Of a stretch of DNA of 23,653 nucleotides, positions 1 to 10,400 are shown in pieces (position 1 is the first letter of the stretch; each line of letters starts with the position of its first letter). The stretch is taken from positions 1-23,653 of the forward strand of contig JAQGAU010000811.1 of assembly GCA_034698045.1 (NCBI GenBank). Direction: 5' to 3'. The position numbers and the translations under genes were made by a program. The notes below the pieces were generated by a model that made no database searches, was not told where the DNA came from, and worked only from the letters and a program-made list of their open reading frames with translations. The stretch is from Paramacrobiotus richtersi (lineage: Eukaryota; Tardigrada; Eutardigrada; Parachela; Macrobiotidae).

Positions 1-1
1 A

Positions 2-17
2 CCACCTCATGAGGTGG
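2..17. repeat. Perfect 16-base palindrome at the window edge
   Basis: CCACCTCATGAGGTGG reads the same on both strands. It could be the tip of a larger inverted repeat cut by the window edge, or chance. The rest of 1-470 shows no gene or repeat I can support. Confidence 0.4.
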
Positions 18-473
18 CTTCGCGAACCGTATCTTCGTTTAGCCACGCCTCCGTACCGTATCGAGATTCGCTTCGAACTCGAGACCCACCCTAAGTGTTT
101 TTTGTGGGGTTTCTTTGATGCAGATGATCTGACCACTGTGTAATAACATAAACGAGACCGCTATGCTGAATTAGTAACTACATGAACGGAAGCTAGAAAT
201 CAGGAGTGAAATCGTTATTTGCCTGTGTAGCCTTATGTTGCTTCTAACAGAAAGAGCGAGGTGAACCGGCGTGGGTGCTCGTGTATTAAATATTTTCGAT
301 CCGTTCGTGTGTTTTTATGGCTTGGTCTAAAAATTTGGAATCCCAGAAAACCAGAAATTCGCTCGTAGGCTGCCGACAGCAGTACCTATTGTATGACGAT
401 TGTTCAATGGCAAGTGGTATGCATGGCGGCTATATATAGCTGATAGGGATGAAATTCACGGCGATTTTGGCCC

Positions 474-640
474 AGGTGAAGTGAAGTGAAACGTAAAAGT
501 GAAGGGTGAAATCAGTGAAATTGTGAAAGTGAAATGACGTCACTGTATCTCTTAGTATGGGAGACTTTCGCGGGAAGTGAAGTGATTCGTGAAGTGACGA
601 GTGAAACGTGAAATTAGTGAAATGGTGATTTCAACCCTAA
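474..640 (+). repeat. GTGAA-rich low-complexity tract
   Basis: The pentamer GTGAA and variants (GTGAAGTGAA, GTGAAAC, GTGAAAT) recur more than ten times over about 160 bases, with a short unrelated gap in the middle. It is a degenerate simple repeat with no coding potential. The stretch from 640 to 970 holds nothing I can name. Confidence 0.7.
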
Positions 641-976
641 TTATTATAGCAGACTTCACAGCACATGGGCTTCCCAATTACTTCTACAGCAGAATCTAGA
701 CTTCTGCCCGCAGCGTTCTGAAAAAATCTCTTACATAATAATGCAAGCATTTGATAATATTATGTTTTCCATAGAATGCGAGCATATACTTGAAATCCGC
801 GGCAGTCTTCTCGTGCATGAGTAAGGTCTATAGTCTTTTACTTCACGAAATTTACTTGTAGGCAACGCGTACTGAAAACCTCTGGTGAATTCATCCGACC
901 TGTTTCGACATGGAGCCAGATAAAGTAAATCCTGGTGGAGAGGATCCGACAGAACCCATATAATCCTTTTGAAAGT

Positions 977-1425
977 GAAAAGATGGAACTCCCTTGTTCT
1001 TTTGTCCGTTTGTGCGCGCAGTGACCCGTTGTTGCGCAAAATGGTCAAAAAGTTTAAACGGACATGCGGCCCTATTAATCCTTGTTTCCCTCCAATTTGT
1101 TTAGATGATATATTATTAAATGCACAAAAAGAATACGATGATTCTGGCATAAAAAAACGTTTTAAAACATTCTTGTTGAATTTTAAAATGAATTTCAAAA
1201 ATTTTAAAATTCATTTTAAAATTTCACATCCAACCTTCCCGGCTGAAACTGGTTCAGAATCGTTATCAAGTTTAAGCGCATTTATTGAGCTATCGTCCAA
1301 GCAAATCGGATAGAAACGAGGATTTATAGGACGGCATCTCTATTTAAACTTTTTGACCATATTTCGCAACAACCGGTCACTGCGCGCACCAACGGACAAA
1401 AGGACGATGGAGGTCCATCTTTTCC
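977..1425. mobile_element. Foldback (MITE-like) DNA element, copy 1
   Basis: The whole stretch is one imperfect palindrome centred near 1201. The left arm reads GAAAAGATGGA, then TTTTGTCCGTTTG and GCGCGCAGTGACC, then GTCAAAAAGTTTAAA. The reverse complement of the right arm gives the same blocks with scattered changes. Similarity continues nearly to the centre, where alternating AATTTTAAAAT and GAATTTCAAAA blocks form a short palindromic core. No transposase is encoded; open frames across it are by-products of the arms. No clear target duplication was seen, so the outer limits are good to about 5 bases. A relative lies at the centre of the inverted repeat at 6353-7455. Confidence 0.8.
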
Positions 1426-1562
1426 CTTACATAAACACTCTATGGGTATTGTCTACTGTTTACATTCGTGCAACGGCAGCATCTCTTGCAAAACCTTCGG
1501 TTTAACCGGATTTTCCCCGGCTGCTGCTGTTTTTTTCTAATAAAGGTTTCTGTGACTTGCAG

Positions 1563-2148
1563 TTACACCTTGTGCTTCGTACAACTTGCAGACCGTGACA
1601 AAATCGCTTGCTTTATTACCTGCTGGCGTCGCTTCCAGTATAGGCATGATTTGGGCCACGGGGAGATCATGGAACACGCTCTGGGTCTGTACGACATCGA
1701 GGCCGACAAATGGCTGAAGCTTCCATGTTTGCCGTTGGCACGGAGCGACTGTGCGCTGATTCAGGGTGGTTCGTTTCTGTACGTGATTGGGGGCGAGGAA
1801 TATCCGCCATTGAACGATTACACCTATCGTAGTGGTGGCAATGCTCATCATTGTTACCGCCTGGATTTGGTCAAAGTCGCAGATTATCAGGAAAAGAGGA
1901 GGGAATGGGCAGAAAACTATGACAATCCTGAAGTGACGCAGTTTGAAGCGACAAATGCTGAATGGGAACGGATCGCCGACCTCAGCGCACCGAGGATTCA
2001 ACACTCTGCCTCAATTCAGCACGGCCGTATCCTCGTGTACGGCGGCCGAACCGCCCAACCGGAGCAGGATTCATTTGAGGAAGCAGACTGGTCCGAGGCG
2101 TATGACCCGATGCTAAATTCATGGACTATCTTCGGAGCTTCGTCATAA
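1563..2148 (+). CDS. Kelch-repeat protein, last exon (5' part not found)
   Basis: This is the C-terminal part of a kelch beta-propeller protein; such domains usually act in protein-protein binding. Visible blades include LPAGVASSIGMIWATG, then LYDIEADKWLKLPCLPLARS with FLYVIGGEE, then WERIADLSAPRIQHSASIQ with ILVYGG, then a final DPMLNSW strand before the stop at 2146-2148. The double-glycine and tyrosine-tryptophan spacing is typical of kelch. A good splice acceptor ends at 1562, so upstream exons are expected but were not recognised. The first blade (1590-1660) lies in a different frame from the rest. The change falls in or next to the GGGG run at 1660-1663, where one more G would give the usual GG pair. 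A one-base deletion, allele or assembly error are all possible. An alternative start at Met 1669 would skip the problem but lose a blade. Confidence 0.8.
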
Positions 2149-2645
2149 ATCGGAATACGAGAAGTGACGCTTACTAGATGCACAGCATTCTAACCGTAAC
2201 GTGTGTTCCTCAACGATAGATGCTTGAGCAATGCTAAATAGTTAATTTCTTTTTTTGCTTTCCTTTTTGACTGTTCGATAATCCCCATGGTACTGATTGT
2301 CCCTGTGGTTTCGTTTCTTATTTTTTTTTGTACACAGTTTTGTATCATATACTATGCGGTAGTCGCTGTAATGTTTCGTATAAAAAAGAACTCGGTCCGG
2401 TTCTGCAGGTTGATGTTATATCATGTTCTATGGTTACAGGGATTGTCGCTCTTACGTTGGAAATTAAAGCAATGTTCTTGGCAGACGTGTGTAGGTATGT
2501 ATCAGCATGTTTTGTAGCATCAGCCGCGCGTTTTTACTCCCAGAAGGTATCGTATGATTTGTACACTTTTATTCCAGTAGAAACCGCAACATTCATATCC
2601 ATCGCTGATTGGTATTAGATATAACACCAGTCCAATTTCTACACA
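2149..2645. other. Convergent intergenic spacer
   Basis: AT-rich sequence between the 3' ends of the kelch gene (plus) and the fucosyltransferase gene (minus). Open frames here are short and T-rich with no recognisable protein. It probably holds both 3' untranslated regions. Confidence 0.5.
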
Positions 2646-3551
2646 TCACCCGGTATTTGTAAATGAAGTGCAGTTCCCTTCGAGTATCCACCACTGATAC
2701 AGATCAACCGTCCTTTTTCTCTGAGCAAACTGTACATCGTGCAGCCGTTCACACAACCGACAAATGCCCGAAGTGTTATATATAAGACCTGGATTACGGG
2801 TGTATCTTTCATCATATCGCCATTCAAATAACTTTTCGTATCTGTTTTGTGATGCGGTTAGGTGGTGTAGATGTGCTCCTAAAGCTCTTGGAGAAGCGAA
2901 ATCGTCCACATTGATATAGGAGTTCTTTGGGAAGAACCGTGTGTAGTTTCCTGTACCGTAAACCACCGGAACAGCTCCGTAGTTGTAACTTCGTATGACC
3001 TTTTCCGTCAGATAGTCTTTGCAATGGCTGGACAAAGAACGTTAGTTTCTTATTATAGAGAGTTTTTACGACAGCCTACCTGTTTTCGAAGGCTAAATAA
3101 AAACTATAATTTCCAATGAGCGATCGTTCACACTCTGGATTCTCCTTGGGACACCTCACGTCTCCGCATTTACCGTAAACATCCACAGGGAAATGCTTCC
3201 CAAGTTCTTTAACAAGCGCTTCCCTATTTCCAAATGACCGACAATTTGACACGAGTGCCATAGCTCTCTTATTCTTGCGACGCAAAAATTCACGATTAGT
3301 ATGATTTTTTTCCCATTTCTCCACATGCCAGTCGGCAAAGTACTCCATATCCACGATATCCGAGTCCAAACGGTACGTCCAAGTGAGGTTGAAAAAGTGA
3401 TCCCATACTGGATCGTTGCTGTCCCTGCTGTACTCTGGTGATTCCACTGAATAAAAAATGTACACCTGGTTATTCGAACGGTGTTTCGGACACAAGTGGC
3501 TCAATCGGTACACAACTTTCCATGTATGGTCACTGTCATTTTGCGTACTCG
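2646..3551 (-). CDS. Alpha-1,3-fucosyltransferase (GT10), catalytic part
   Basis: GT10 enzymes transfer fucose from GDP-fucose to N-acetylglucosamine of glycans in the Golgi lumen. Two exons are clear. The upstream one (lower end 3080) holds IFYSVESPEYSRD, LTWTYRLDSDI, the family signature VSNCRSFGNREALVKELGK and VDVYGKCG, then FYLAFEN. The last exon (2646-3027) continues SHCKDYLTEKVIRSYNYGAV, PVVYG, NSYINVDDFASP and a cysteine-rich tail (ICRLCERLHDV) ending at the stop. The 52-base intron (3028-3079, gtaggc...ccag) restores the conserved FENS-x-C-x-DYLTEK motif exactly, with phase 2. The 5' limit is an estimate: an acceptor near 3551 or 3532 fits. The N-terminal anchor and stem, and the first part of the catalytic domain, were not found; they must lie upstream, beyond the 79-base tandem repeat. 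Confidence 0.88.
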
Positions 3552-3569
3552 ACTTCAGGTATAGTTAAA

Positions 3570-3945
3570 ACTGCCGCGACCGCCGCGACTCCATTATATA
3601 CGCGCGACCAGCCGCGACTGCATTGTTGCCCAGTAGGCATAGTTGGGAACTGCCGCGACCGCCGCGACTCCATTATATAAGCGCGACCAGCCGCGACCGC
3701 GTAGTTGCTGTGTAGGGATAGTTAGAAACTGCCGCGACCGCCGCGACTCCATGTTATAAGCGCGACCAGCCGCGATCGCGAAGTTGCTTTGTAGTGATAG
3801 TTAGAAACTGCCGCGACCCTGTGCCTTAAGGGCGACCAGATGTGACAATACAGTTGGTCATCCGGGACTGCTAGAAACTGCCGCGACCACCGCGACTCCA
3901 TCATAGAAGCGCGACAATATGCTTGCTCATCTGAGATGTTGGAAA
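3570..3945. repeat. 79-base tandem repeat, about five units
   Basis: Units start with ACTGCCGCGACC at 3570, 3649, 3728, 3807 and 3877. The first three steps are exactly 79 bases. Units 1-3 are highly alike (CCGCGACTCCAT, GCGCGACCAGCCGCGA, then TTG and a TAGTTAGAA-like end). Units 4 and 5 are diverged and shortened, the spacing before unit 5 being 70. The array is rich in CG and GACC, unlike its AT-rich surroundings. It lies at the 5' side of the fucosyltransferase exon, so it is probably inside an intron of that gene. Confidence 0.9.
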
Positions 3946-4654
3946 GCCTTTCTAGTCAGTACTCTATCCCAAGACTACGGCAAGGCGCTGCCATATAGGT
4001 TATTTCGTTTCATTATGGTTAATATTATCGATACAATCAAATCGATTCTTGATGCCTTGCCTGTCTAATGAATTGTCCCTACCTGACGGATTGTATAACA
4101 GTCTATAGGAATTTATATGGCCGAACGGGAGACTGCATAATGGAAAAACCTCCGCTGGACCAAACGATTCGTCCATGATGATCATATGGATCTTGTGTAG
4201 CGTTTTCCGAAATTCTATCCTTTTTATTTTTTTCGAACAACTTCGCTGTCGCATATTACCTTGCTGTTGGACTGGTAGTGGGCGGAGCTCAGCGCATCTT
4301 TTTCTGAATGCTCGGTCATGTTGGTCTATTACCTCGTGCAGCGGTTCCTGTGATTTTTATGGACGTTTAACAGTATTAAACAAACAAACAATCAAACAAT
4401 ACTTTCGATGCTGTTCTGCATCCGCTGAATTTTTGTTCTGCTGTTCGGTACAATAAATTCGGCTACGTTCCCGTACCACTTGTTAGCTGAGGTCTTCAGC
4501 CAAAGTAAAAAGTAAAGTAACAGAAGTGAAGTAAAAAAAGTGCTGAAACAGAATCCAAAAATTAAAATAACAGAATTATAGGCGGAACAAGTATCTCTCT
4601 GTATAGCGTAAGCTGAAAGAAATATCCTCGAAACTCGTGGCTCAGAACTGTTCG
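3946..4654 (-). other. Spacer with one possible minus-strand exon
   Basis: No confident gene. On the minus strand 4254 to 4083 is open and ends in a plausible donor (CAG followed by gtaggg), with a peptide containing SFGPAEVFPLCSLPFG. It could be an upstream exon of the fucosyltransferase, but I see no GT10 motif in it and its phase does not match the next exon. A hydrophobic stretch on the minus strand near 4500-4560 resembles a membrane anchor but lacks a start codon. Confidence 0.3.
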
Positions 4655-5129
4655 TCAGTTTTCCTGTGCAGCCGGTGCAGCCGCTTTGCATCCAGTGCAG
4701 ACGAATGCCCTCTCTTTTATCTTGCTAAGGCGTTTGGGAACGTTCTGGCATTCCATATGATGCCAGCGGGTACAGACTGTGCATCCAATTCCCGGATCCA
4801 AAACGTTAAGGTTTCGGTTGCATGTGTTGCACTAACGACATTACGTATATAAAACAAGACAATATATTTTGTGATTTTCTGAATACGTACCAGGATTCCG
4901 TCTTCGTCTGTTGAAGTAATCACGAGGTTGGCCTTTTTTGGCCGAGTTACAGGACGGCTCGCTATATTATAAAGACTGCACTGTATGACTGTACTGGATA
5001 GCAGTTGCCTGTGCACCGTGATTACTTACGATTGGTCAGTTCTTCAGCCGGCTTCCGTTTTCGGTTTTTCGGTTTCTCGGTCTTTTTCTCTCCTAATGAA
5101 ACAAGTGTGGTGTTGTAAGTTTGGTTCAT
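4655..5129 (-). CDS. Small PHD-finger protein, complete, three exons
   Basis: Exons are 5030-5129, 4891-4961 and 4655-4831, joined by introns of 68 bases (gtaagt...atag) and 59 bases (gtacgt...ttag); phases 1 and 0 agree. The product is 115 residues. Residues 1-55 are basic and look nuclear (KKTEKPKNRKRKPAEE). Residues 58-106 form a PHD zinc finger. The eight ligands are all present and in order: CNTC, CTVC, H-x2-C within RWHHMEC, and CTGC. PHD fingers commonly bind histone H3 tails or other chromatin ligands, but the residues here do not tell which. An in-frame stop lies upstream of Met at 5129. The protein ends 11 residues after the finger, so the finger makes up almost half of it. A longer form with an upstream exon spliced at the ATTAG just inside exon 1 is possible. 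Confidence 0.85.
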
Positions 5130-5395
5130 ATTTTCATAATAACTAGATTACTGAAGAATAAACCATCGATTTCACGCAACCCAGGATTTTTGAATGCTTA
5201 TGTAGCAGTTAGTAACCAAACACCTCGGTTTTCAACTAAAATCCTGTCAGTGTTCAATGCGAGTTCTCAGTTCAGCATATCGTGCAGTTAAATGCTCAGT
5301 TCGTAAGCCCCATATTTCAAGCGGTATTCTGTGCGGTCTACTAGTATGCAAGTAGCGCTCGTTTCAATAATTACCGGTTGGAAATCCGAATTCCC
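5130..5395. other. Upstream region of the PHD gene
   Basis: No open frame or repeat that I can support. It presumably carries the promoter of the PHD-finger gene on the minus strand. Confidence 0.3.
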
Positions 5396-6352
5396 CTGCC
5401 GGTGAAGGCAGTCGTGCTGCGGCAGGAATTAGCTCTGCCAGCCTGGCAACAGTACCTGTAAAAAAAGCAGACTTCAACGGTGTGGTAATAATTACCGACG
5501 AATCTGGTAATCAAAATCGGAAGTGGTCGAGTCCATGATACATACTCTGTAATGCACCTGCTTCATCAGGGATTTTACTTTGCGCTGCTTGCGTTACGCT
5601 GGCAGAAGTGCGTTCCATATTTAGTCGTTCCATGTTTGAACCACCTGCTTCTGTTGTTGAAGAAAACTGTTAAACCGGCACGCTTCCACTACTTAGGGTA
5701 TGATGTTTTCATGTAAACTCTTAAGCGATCTTTAGCGTGTATGAGAAACACTTAATTCAATAATCTACGCATCTACATTGTGGATTACAAAAGAAATTGG
5801 TATGCCACGTCGTCGTGGAATCGCTATTATCCCGTTTACCAGAAGAACTTATGTCGGCGGTGTACATCGAAGAGAAACTACCTTGTGAGTCACTTGTGGG
5901 CAAACCGGTTGCTGACTGCCCAGGCAAACGGGCATTTCCTTGCATTTCTTCAGACAGCTGAATCAAAGAAAACCATGCAGTCTTCCGTGAGAATTCGTGT
6001 ACTGTATAATTAATATCTCGCGGTGCGTTAGCAAACGCATGGTCGGCAAACGTAACGTTTACCTTTAATGAGTCAGCAGCGGGTTCTGCAGCAACCGCAC
6101 CAAACAGACTGATACCTGTAACCGCATGATTATTGGGTGCATGCTCGCGATTAGGATACAATAATGTAACACTTGCACTTCGCGTTTTACCTTCAGATGA
6201 GCGTTCCCCTTTCGATACATCTTCCAGCTGGATGAGCGGCGTTGGTGGAGCAGTTACAACTGGTGGATCTGCTTGCAGTTGCCCTAAACATTTACGTAAC
6301 AGTTAACAGTGCCCTGACCACTGCACACGACGGTATCACGATGACCAGCCCC
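5396..6352. other. Coding-like fragments of unknown origin
   Basis: Two stretches look translated without matching a known family. On the plus strand about 5400-5535 gives a frame containing AAAGISSASLATVPVKKADF. On the minus strand about 6270 down to 5760 gives a long open frame containing TGISLFGAVAAEPAADSLKV and NVTFADHAFANAPRD. The two peptides resemble each other weakly (GIS, then alanine/valine/proline-rich, then an acidic beta-strand pattern), so this may be one decayed repeated domain in opposite orientations. No intact gene can be drawn and no function is proposed. Confidence 0.35.
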
Positions 6353-7455
6353 TGGGGGTAATTTGCACAGTAATGTATGCTGTGCAGCTGCCATAGGAGC
6401 ATACATGTTACCTAACCGCATGGCTGGCTACAGTTGTTTTCGACGACGAGCCTTACGGACTTCCCACTTACGATATTAAACACTAATACGAAGCCATTTT
6501 GGCAGGATCAACGTACCAGAAATACATCGATTTCGAAAGCCTCACCATTAGCAAGAGCTGCTGCTATTATATCACGAAACGGGAATTATATACGTAACAG
6601 CAGCCTGTAACCGCTTAAGGCCATTTTCCACCCGTTGTCATAACTATTAGTGAAATCAAGACAGCCGCGCACGTGTAACCGTTGAACCAAGGTGCATCAT
6701 TGCTTTTAATAGCCAGAACATTGATGTACAGTGTCCAGAAATCCGTTTGTGCGCGCAAGGTCCGGTTATTGCGCAACAGTGGCGAAAAGCTTAAACACGT
6801 TTTCGTCTCAGATAATTCAGTATTTTATCCAAACTTCTTGAACTTTTCATCATAAATGCACATATATTTGATGATCGTTCTGACCCAAAATTAGCCCGGT
6901 TTCTGAAATTTTAAAATAAATTTCAAAAATTTTGAAATTCATTTTAAAATTTCAAAAACATACCTAATGGCTGAAAGTGGTTCAGAACGATCATCACATA
7001 TATGTGCATTTATGATGAAAATTCCAAGAAGTTTAGATAAAACACTGATTTATCTGAGAAGGAAACGTGTTTAAACTTTTCGCCGCTGTTGCGCAATAAC
7101 CGGACCTTGCGCGCACAAACGGATTTTTCGACAGTGTATATCCATGTTCTGGTTATTAAAAACAATAATGGACCCGGGTGCAACGACTACAGGTGCGCGG
7201 CTGTCTTGATTTAACTTATAGTTATAGCAATGGGTGGAAAATCGTCTTAAGGCTAGCAAAATTTGTATCCCTTCGATGCTGTTAAACCTGCTGGGTCTGC
7301 TGTTTGTATTTTTATCTTAAGTGGGAACTCGACCAGCCGCGTCGTCAAAAATAACTGATTCCAGAAATGCCGTATGGTTACATATACTGTAAGTACTGTA
7401 GGCACATTATGCCGACAGCCGTATGCGTAGTCTACATTCCTGTGCAAATTACCCT
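6353..7455. repeat. 1.1 kb inverted repeat with an inner foldback element
   Basis: The left arm begins GGGTAATTTGCACAG (6356) and the right arm ends with its exact reverse complement (7452). Between them the arms stay alignable: blocks such as TTTTCGACGACG, TTCCCACTTA, ATTTTCCACCC, AATCAAGACAGCCGCGCAC and AGCCAGAACAT recur inverted on the other side. Inner parts of the arms (6740-7125) are the most alike and are described separately. The outer arms carry no shared intact reading frame. No target duplication was seen. Either this is one large foldback transposon or a smaller element sitting in an older inverted duplication. The right end lies 5 bases from the stop of the neighbouring NTPase gene. 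Confidence 0.75.
6740..7125. mobile_element. Foldback (MITE-like) DNA element, copy 2
   Basis: The arms read CCGTTTGTGCGCGCAAGG, TCCGGTTATTGCGCAACAG, then GCGAAAAG and TTTATC-AAACTTCTTG, and are repeated inverted with few changes. The centre (about 6905-6953) has the same AATTTTAAAAT and AATTTCAAAA palindromic core as the element at 977-1425. The outer blocks CCGTTTGTGCGCGCA, CGGTT-TTGCGCAA and AAAAGTTTAAA are also shared, so both belong to one family. The arms here are closer to each other than in copy 1, suggesting a younger copy. No protein is encoded. Confidence 0.78.
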
Positions 7456-7459
7456 AAGT

Positions 7460-10400
7460 TTATTGGGTCGCTCGGTGCCTGTGTTCAAGTTTTGGTATTT
7501 TTCCGAATTTGGGGCCTGAAACAACTCCCTTGTGAGTAATTGGGCAGAACGCATGTACAAAATTAAATACAAAACAATCCCAGCACAGTGGAACCACAAA
7601 GTTCGTGGCAGTTTGAACTGTGTGTAACTTTGATTTTGGTTTGGACAGAACAGTAAGATGAGACGCAATGTCGACGGAAGCATGACTATCAAAGCAAAGG
7701 AATTCAGTTGAATACCTTTCTCCCTAAGTTGATCCAAGACTTTCTTGGATATGTTCTCCAAGGGAATTGCGGAAGACTTTAAGGAGCGACCGCAGAATTT
7801 CACGTCCCGCGAAACCACTGCGTTTGGGATTTTGCGGACAGCGGCGCAGAAAGGTTTGAGAAACTCAACGTCTTCCCCTTTGTTTCTCAACTCCGTTTCG
7901 AACGCATCGTGCTTGAAGGCAAGATACGACTGCGTTGTCCCGCTTGCACTTTTCCCTTGAAACACTTTGGCGAAATTCTTGACCTGCATGGTTAAACATT
8001 TTCTGAGCGACTCTGGATCAGTTCATATAATTATTTTTCAGCTCGGCTAACCCATACAACGGGTAAAAATGTAAAGAGTGGAAACTACTCCATTCACTTA
8101 CAACGGAACAATCAACCTTTTCCAATGCCGTTTCGCTAATCATATTGTGAACGTTCTTCGGCGACAGAAGCTGTTTGGCTTTTCCGCTCGGCGACAGTGG
8201 TGTCAACGGTGGTACATGCTTCGGCTTCGCTTGCGGCTTGGTCTGCCAGGTCGCTGCCTCTTTGCACATGTCTGTGAGAACGAAGGATCGCAGGTCGTCT
8301 GGATTAACTATTCCAGAGAAGTCCACGATTTGCAGTGCCTGTTAAGAACAGAAGCAGTATGGTTGCATTTGTTCTTGTACTGCTGACTGCACAGCGCACA
8401 GACGTGTTCGACCGCGTGCGTTCCGGTAATGCGGTCACGAATGATTAGTGACCACTACTGTACTAGTAAGTTTTCCTTTGCAACGTTAACGTTAACTTTC
8501 TGTTTATAATGTTTGCCATTTCATTACGCTGGCGAGATCAGGGATCAAATCGTCCCATAAACTAAGGCATAAGCCGGATTCTTGTCGTTACCTGTCTTCA
8601 GCGGGTTAATTGGCTGATTTATTACACTGACTAATTTCAATAATTATTGACTGTAGGACTATACATACTGATGTTACCGTTACCGAACACTAATATTGGC
8701 GAGGGGTAAAAAACTCTGAAGTAGATTACCCGAACGCAGATATTACTAGAAATATGAGAATGCACCTGATGTTTTGTCACAAGCATCCTCATCACTCAGC
8801 AATTTTTTGTTTTGGGGTAAGCTCACATGGCGCTTTTTGTAATATCAGTTGCTGAAATCGTTAAGATTGCTTGATTTTTAACACCTAGCGCTCGATGCAT
8901 GACTCATCAGAGTAACGAGTCATAGAAACTCATTCTGTAGACAATAACAAAGCGCCATTCGAACTTGCTTCGACACAAAAAATTGCTAATGATTAGCATA
9001 TCTATGACAAAACATCAGTGTATTCTCACATTTTTGGATATATCTGCGTTCGGGTAATCTATTTGTCAGGCAAATATCAACAAGCGACAATTACCGTACG
9101 AAACGTAAACGAACGTGACTCCACGATCAAAAAGAGACGGCATAGAACGCATCTGCTGCATTCTTAATTAGCAAACTTATGTATTATCATTTATTGATGT
9201 CTGCGAAGATTCACTGGCGTAGTACGTAAAGGCCAGAAACGTCGCTAACAAATTAGCTGCTGCGTTTGACATATCCACAGTTATAACTCTGTATGTCTCT
9301 GTACGTTATTGTTCTTCAGGCTTCACCATGCATACTGCGTACCTTTCTCGCGTATCCATAAACCAACGCGATGTTGAAAGCGATACGTTGAGTAGACTGG
9401 CCCATACCGTATGCCTCCAGCTTGATTCGGATATCCGAAAAAATTGACTTGTGAAATCCCGCGATTACGGTAACATCATCGGCAGTCAGTTTGAATAGCT
9501 TCGTGGCATGTTGAGCGAGATACTGAAAACTAACTTTATCCTGGATTTTCAACTCCGCGTCACGCTCGATCATCTGCTCACGGAACGGCACGATAACCAC
9601 TCTTGACATGCCTCTCATGCTGGAATGTACAGAACACAGATTTTATAATACAAGTTTGCGTTGACGAAAATCGACTTCTGACGCAAGAAATTAATTACTT
9701 GTCATAAGCACGAAATTCCGCCAGAGAGTCAGAATTCAGAGATAGGACTGCGGACGTCTTTGGAAATCGGCGTTTGTTGTTAGTTCAGTAATACTTAATC
9801 TCAAGAAGGGGGGGTGGGGTAAAGATAGTAATAAGACCAAATGTTGCACCATTCGATAGAACTCGACGAGCTGAGTGGAATGGTACCAAATTTGGGACGA
9901 AAAAATATTACTGAACCTAATATGCAGCACCAGCTGCATAGCTGCGCGGTCCGCGGGCGGCCGCTCCAGCCGACACACTTTGGCTTTAAGTCGTCAACGC
10001 CTTCCGTTCGTAAGTGTCGTCGATTGCAACCTTGATGATTTCTGCACTGGAAGGATCGTGGATAACAATGGGAATATTTTGCGTCGTTATTAGTTCTCTC
10101 AGAGCAGCTGGTGTGATTGATTTCAGATCAAAAGCTTGAGCAGCACCGAGTGCAAGAAATTCTTGGGTTGTGCTTCCGGAAAGAGATTTGCCACAGTTTG
10201 TATCGCCATGCAGGAGCATACCGGGCATACGTTGGAAATTATCCATGGTTTGGTCATAATGAAATCCAGCGTACAGCCCACCTGGACAGAGAAATTGCGG
10301 TTAATATTGTGACCCTTATGATTGGTCTTAAATTCAGTCTATTTGAGTACATACTGTATAATTAATTATCCTATCGTCTTCGGCCAAACTCGAGGTGAGG

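Noticed and set aside
20-100. Possible tRNA (TTCGAA-like loops)
   Set aside because: No D-arm or acceptor stem could be paired; only short self-complementary bits are present.
969-1313. 114-residue plus-strand frame
   Set aside because: It runs across the arm and centre of the foldback element and owes its length to AT-rich palindromic sequence; there is no protein motif.
4392-4691. Hydrophobic minus-strand frame as a Golgi membrane anchor for the fucosyltransferase
   Set aside because: No start codon in a sensible place, no splice path to the catalytic exon, and part of it overlaps the last exon of the PHD gene in another frame.
8350-8470. Minus-strand peptide with CALCSQQYKNKC and NRHC, resembling a zinc finger
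   Set aside because: Its frame does not join the following exon, and the bases are better explained as intron with the acceptor at 8339-8340; the cysteine-histidine spacing is not a standard finger.
8880-8940. CTGATGAGTC on the minus strand, recalling a hammerhead ribozyme core
   Set aside because: The required GAAA and stem partners are not in place; the bases are explained by a simple 7-base hairpin in the middle of the 340-base element.
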